Assembly: GCA_002344785.1 (NCBI GenBank) | Contig: DDUL01000013.1 | Location: 86,859-138,645 of the forward strand | From: Bdellovibrionaceae bacterium UBA2339 | GTDB lineage: Bacteria; Bdellovibrionota; Bdellovibrionia; Bdellovibrionales; JAMPXM01 | DNA length: 51,787 nucleotides | Reading direction: 5' to 3' | Shown: in pieces, positions 49,168-51,787 of the stretch | Position numbering within the stretch: position 1 is the stretch's first letter | How the letters are laid out: each line of letters starts with the position of its first letter | Notes under the pieces: model-generated | Database searches by the model: none | What the model was told of the DNA's origin: nothing | What the model saw: the letters and a program-made list of their open reading frames with translations, nothing else | Made by a program: the position numbers and the translations under genes

Positions 49168-49575
49168 ATGAAAGCCCTTCACCACTACGCCTTCACCGTG
49201 CGCTTCGACGATGCTGATCCTGCCGGAATTTCGTATTTCTCGAACGTCTTTCGCTACCAACATGCCGCGTACGAAGATTGGGTTGTGGCCAGCGGCCTCG
49301 ACTATGCGACTTGGTTTCTCGGAGCCCGCGGTCTGGGCGTTCCGCTTCGCAGTGTCAGCGCCGACTACACTGGCCCACTTCGCCCTGGACAAAAATATGT
49401 GCTCGAACTTTTCTTGGAAAAGACCGGCCGCACTTCCTTCACTTTGGTCGGTCACATCGTGACGTCGCTGGGGGCGTCCCCTCTTGCGGTGATTCGCAGC
49501 ACACACGTCTTCATGGATGTGAAGACGGGTCAGGCCGTCGACATACCCGACTTCGCACGCCCACTTTTGGCCTGA
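49168..49575 (+). CDS. Hotdog thioesterase, 4HBT family
   Basis: A 135-residue single-domain hotdog protein. The active-site signature VRFDDADPAGISYFSNVFRYQHAAYEDW (about 11-38) matches 4-hydroxybenzoyl-CoA and DHNA-CoA thioesterases: a catalytic Asp in the DxDPAGxxYF motif and the long central helix. Its position, divergent from ispB and menA, makes DHNA-CoA hydrolase of menaquinone synthesis a good hypothesis; other 4HBT functions (for example a general acyl-CoA thioesterase or a Tol-Pal-linked YbgC) are possible. The ATG at 49168 lacks a ribosome-binding site, and a TATGTT box ends 6 bases upstream. Confidence 0.8.
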   Translation: MKALHHYAFTVRFDDADPAGISYFSNVFRYQHAAYEDWVVASGLDYATWFLGARGLGVPLRSVSADYTGPLRPGQKYVLELFLEKTGRTSFTLVGHIVTSLGASPLAVIRSTHVFMDVKTGQAVDIPDFARPLLA

Positions 49576-49674
49576 GTTCGAATCGCGAGTTCAGTTGCGA
49601 GGTCGAGTTGCGAGTCCGCGCTGTTGAGTGAACATGCGCCGTCTCATAAACTCATCTGACCGAGGGAGGCCAAG

Positions 49675-50352
49675 ATGAGTTTTAACCGCGAACAGGTCCT
49701 GAAGATCAAAACTCGAAGCGCCGATCAATTTCTGCGCGAGCTCGTCGGCCTCACGGCCGCCACACCTGAAGGCCGCGGCTGGCCGATCATCCGCGTTCAT
49801 TGTGTGGATACTGTGCACATGGGCACACCTGTTCGTATCGAACGCGTTGGCCAGCAGGATTGGCTGACGCTCTTCATGGAATCGCGACACGAATCTCCCT
49901 TTGTCACCTTCATTCCGCTCTCGTCAGTCTTGTCGGTGAGTTTGGTCGATGCCGACCGACATGTGGATTACTTGGTGAGCGGCCAAGTGCTCAGCGTCGA
50001 CGCCAGCCAAGCGCCCACCAAACTTGAATTGGGTCGCCGACTCAGTCTCGTGGCGCACGGCTCAACAAAGTTCGCGTGGTCGTGGAACAACCTCGAGTCC
50101 GACGACAAAACGCGCGCCGCTGCCGCCATGCTGGTCGAAGTCCTGCCCCGCACATTGAGCGAGATCGCCGCCGATGACATGGGCCGCAGCGCCTTGGCCT
50201 CGCTCACGCTCATCAGCCTGGCGGCCGCGCCGGCGCCTGCGGAACTGCGTGCGCAACTGACTGGAACCGAGCTTCACATTCACTTCTCGTCTCAGCTGCC
50301 TTTGAAAGATTTGGCCGCGAGCCTCAAGTCCGCGGTGGAGTCAGCATTGTAA
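49675..50352 (+). CDS. Conserved-looking protein of unknown function
   Basis: A 225-residue protein with no signal peptide or membrane helix that I do not recognise. The first half (about 20-110) reads as a beta-rich domain (WPIIRVHCVDTVHMGTPVRI; DWLTLFMESRHESPFVTFIPL); the second half has alternating helices (SEIAADDMGRSALASLTLISL). GGGAGG shortly before the ATG is a strong ribosome-binding site. It stands alone between the thioesterase and the HNH gene, which converges on it. A lineage-specific function seems likely. Confidence 0.65.
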   Translation: MSFNREQVLKIKTRSADQFLRELVGLTAATPEGRGWPIIRVHCVDTVHMGTPVRIERVGQQDWLTLFMESRHESPFVTFIPLSSVLSVSLVDADRHVDYLVSGQVLSVDASQAPTKLELGRRLSLVAHGSTKFAWSWNNLESDDKTRAAAAMLVEVLPRTLSEIAADDMGRSALASLTLISLAAAPAPAELRAQLTGTELHIHFSSQLPLKDLAASLKSAVESAL

Positions 50353-50457
50353 GTGCCGAGAGCGCTGCGCGGATGGGTGTGTTGGTGCTTGAGCTGGCGT
50401 TTGTGTTGGCGTTGGCGTTGGCGGCACTGGCCTACGTTTATTCGTATTGTTCCACGC

Positions 50458-51336
50458 TCATCTGGCGGGCGACCGAATCCGACGCTGATTGCAGTTGCGA
50501 CAAAGAGCGCGGAGATTCGTAGGCGCGTGCGTTCCGCCTTGGGCGTAGGGATGTATGTGGTCTATTTCGAGTGCATGATGTGAGCCGCAGTTGGCGCACT
50601 TGTGCTGAGCTTCGTGCTGGATTTTACGGCGGAGTTTTTTCGGGATGTAGCGCGAGCGCTTTGGGGACGCTTGTGTGTTCCGCGCTGACGTGGGTTGCGC
50701 GGCGTCAGTTGGCGCGGGCGTTTGCTTCGGAGTCGGCTGCACCTGCGCTGGCGCGGGTCGCAGCGCGGCGAGTTTCTCGCGCGCCAGCAGAGTGATGAGT
50801 TCCGCCGTCGTCATATTCGGATATTTGTGCGCAAGAGCACCTTTAAGCTGTGTGATCAGTTCAAGGGTTTCGTTCGGAAGTTCGAGTGCGAGTCGCGAAG
50901 TGTTCGCGGTTGTGGCGCGGGTGCGCTCTGGTTTCGGCAACTCAGGCGCGATTGCGGCGATCTCGCGTTCCACTTCACGTTTGGTTTTGTTCTCGATGGA
51001 TTTGATGAACGCGACCTTTTCATCACGCGTTGGTTGCGTGTGACGGAAGAGTCGGTTTGCTTGTGCGATGTTGGTGAGTGTCAGGCGCCCGTCGTTGATG
51101 GCGGGCGCGATCTCGGGAAGATCTTTGAGAAGTCGCATGGCCTCAATGCGCCGCTGAGCTTGATCTTCGGAGTAGCCAAGTTCCTTCACGGCGTAATCGA
51201 AGAGCGACGTGCGCTTGTAGTCGCAGTAAAGCTTTCGGCGCTCGACTTCTTTGAGATGAGTTAGGATGTCGGCGAGCACGCGACGTTCCTCGCGCACAAG
51301 CCCCAGCAATTTGTTGTGGAGTTCTTTGTCTGTCAT
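50458..51336 (-). CDS. HNH endonuclease-domain protein
   Basis: A 292-residue protein. The N-terminal region (about 1-115) is helical: LYCDYKRTSLFDYAVKELGY and EDQAQRRIEAMRLLKDLPEI recur in HNH proteins that I associate with Bdellovibrio-like genomes, often in several copies. A Pro/Thr/Gln-rich linker (about 195-235) leads to the C-terminal HNH domain: CANCGSHHALEIDHIHPYAQGG, then NLRALCRNCN; the two CxxC pairs bind zinc and the IDH histidine is catalytic. The function is unknown; a homing-like or DNA-cleaving role is possible. Within the linker DNA lies a 15-bp sequence identical to the core of the repeats at 51616 onward. A -10-like TAAACA ends 6 bases before the ATG. Confidence 0.83.
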   Translation of the reverse strand: MTDKELHNKLLGLVREERRVLADILTHLKEVERRKLYCDYKRTSLFDYAVKELGYSEDQAQRRIEAMRLLKDLPEIAPAINDGRLTLTNIAQANRLFRHTQPTRDEKVAFIKSIENKTKREVEREIAAIAPELPKPERTRATTANTSRLALELPNETLELITQLKGALAHKYPNMTTAELITLLAREKLAALRPAPAQVQPTPKQTPAPTDAAQPTSARNTQASPKRSRYIPKKLRRKIQHEAQHKCANCGSHHALEIDHIHPYAQGGTHAPTNLRALCRNCNQRRIRSPAR

Positions 51337-51787
51337 GCCCTGTGTTTAGCACGGGTTTTTTTTGTTCAGATTTTTCGCGCGAGGATCGCCTATGGCGGGC
51401 GTTTGCGCAGAGGCACGGAAGCGAGGTTCGCGCGAGCGCGCAAGCTGTGAGCCGCGTGCGTGCGGGGATTGCGATGGTTTGTGGCGAGGATCGCTCTCGT
51501 CGAGTGCGCGCGAGACGGTTCAGCGAAAAATCGCGTCAACAAAAAATTGCGCTAGTCTCGCGCGTGTCCGGAATCCGGACACCGTCGCCGGAGAAAGCGA
51601 AGGCGACCGCGCCACCCGCGCTGGCGCGGGTCACACTGCATCACTCAAGACTCCGCAAAACCAATCCGCGCTGGCGCGGGTCACACTGCATCACGCGCCA
51701 ACACGATCCGCACATCGGCGCACTCACGCGCCATCCGCGCTGGCGCGGGTCACTCCGTGTCAGGCGCACGCACCCAAACGCGCACGC
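51337..51787. other. Upstream region of the HNH gene with palindromic repeats
   Basis: No credible gene. The segment holds a perfect inverted repeat, TGTCCGG-AAT-CCGGACA (51565-51581), and three copies of a palindromic repeat (see next entry). The start of the HNH gene at 51336 is preceded by TAAACA at 51343-51348 on the minus strand, a -10-like box, and a T-rich stretch. Confidence 0.55.
51616..51753. repeat. Three copies of a palindromic repeat, unevenly spaced
   Basis: The 19-bp core CCGCGCTGGCGCGGGTCAC occurs at 51616-51634, 51666-51684 and 51735-51753. In the first two copies it continues identically for 10 bp (ACTGCATCAC). The core folds as CCGCG/CGCGG around CTGG. Periods are 50 and 69 bp, so it is not a CRISPR array. 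A 15-bp part, GCGCTGGCGCGGGTC, is also found inside the HNH gene at 50745-50759. Confidence 0.85.

Noticed and set aside
50353..50583. 76-codon Trp/Arg-rich plus-strand frame
   Set aside because: It runs through a GTTGGC-repeat tract and into the end of the HNH gene on the other strand; the composition is that of repeat DNA, not protein.
51616..51753. Possible short CRISPR array upstream of the HNH gene
   Set aside because: The copies are spaced unevenly (50 and 69 bp), the third is conserved over only 19 bp, there are just three copies, and no cas genes are present.
1..51787. tRNA or rRNA genes, and insertion sequences
   Set aside because: I saw no T-loop or acceptor patterns of tRNA, no rRNA-like stretches, and no transposase or integrase genes. 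A tool such as a covariance-model scan could still find a small RNA that I missed.

Overview
The window is a GC-rich, densely coded chromosomal segment from a Gram-negative bacterium. It encodes Sec-exported proteins, lipoproteins with lipoboxes, a TolC-type outer-membrane factor, a PcnB-type poly(A) polymerase, TatA and a menaquinone prenyltransferase. The mix (PilZ and PP2C signalling proteins, LemA with an M48 protease, several wall hydrolases, and an HNH protein of a kind I associate with Bdellovibrio-like genomes) suggests a Bdellovibrionota or other delta-type lineage. That placement is inference; there is no rRNA or tRNA here to confirm it. Nearly all genes look like vertically inherited housekeeping or accessory genes. 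No prophage, insertion sequence, integron or CRISPR array is visible.

Layout. 1-3.5 kb: a secreted lytic transglycosylase, a 564-bp gap, a higBA-type toxin-antitoxin pair with a clear palindromic operator, then a DUF6968-like small protein next to a possible gene remnant. 3.5-10 kb: MutY, a TolB-like lipoprotein, a small exported protein, a methyltransferase and a DEAD-box helicase with a long RGG-rich tail. 10-19.2 kb: an alpha/beta hydrolase divergent from pcnB, tatA, an unusual transketolase divergent from adenosine deaminase, and a lemA-M48 protease pair. 19.2-27.1 kb: a five-gene copper-resistance operon (copA, a CueR-type regulator, a CusA-type RND pump, a small periplasmic protein and a TolC-like channel) behind a CueR-type promoter. 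No periplasmic adaptor gene is present. 27.2-31.1 kb: a reverse-strand operon, doxX-thiB-thiP-thiQ, for thiamine uptake. 31.2-34 kb: a GNAT acetyltransferase, an unknown anchored protein and an ElbB-like DJ-1 protein. 34-37.5 kb: an array of six hairpins, an NlpC/P60-like protein, an M23 peptidase and D-Ala-D-Ala ligase. 37.5-44.4 kb: a crotonase, a DUF2817 (M14-like) peptidase, a PilZ protein, citrate synthase with a strong terminator, an atypical PP2C phosphatase, a SirB1-like protein and a rhodanese. 44.4-49.6 kb: a reverse-strand run of polyprenyl synthase, menA, rsmJ and a large membrane protein, with a divergent hotdog thioesterase that could serve menaquinone synthesis. 49.7 kb to the end: an orphan 225-residue protein and an HNH protein with palindromic repeats upstream.

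The most interesting signals are non-coding. Two REPIN-like elements, made of inverted copies of the same 21-23 bp sequence, lie at 9.9-10.1 kb and 19.2-19.4 kb. They supply the last codons and stop (Trp-Ser-Arg-stop) of two unrelated genes, and one ends a single base from the copA promoter. A tandem array of six hairpins begins inside the elbB stop codon. There is a 14-bp tandem repeat between the divergent tkt and add genes, and dispersed palindromes upstream of the HNH gene. Several genes with no ribosome-binding site have -10-like boxes 6-9 bases before the start codon, which suggests leaderless transcripts.
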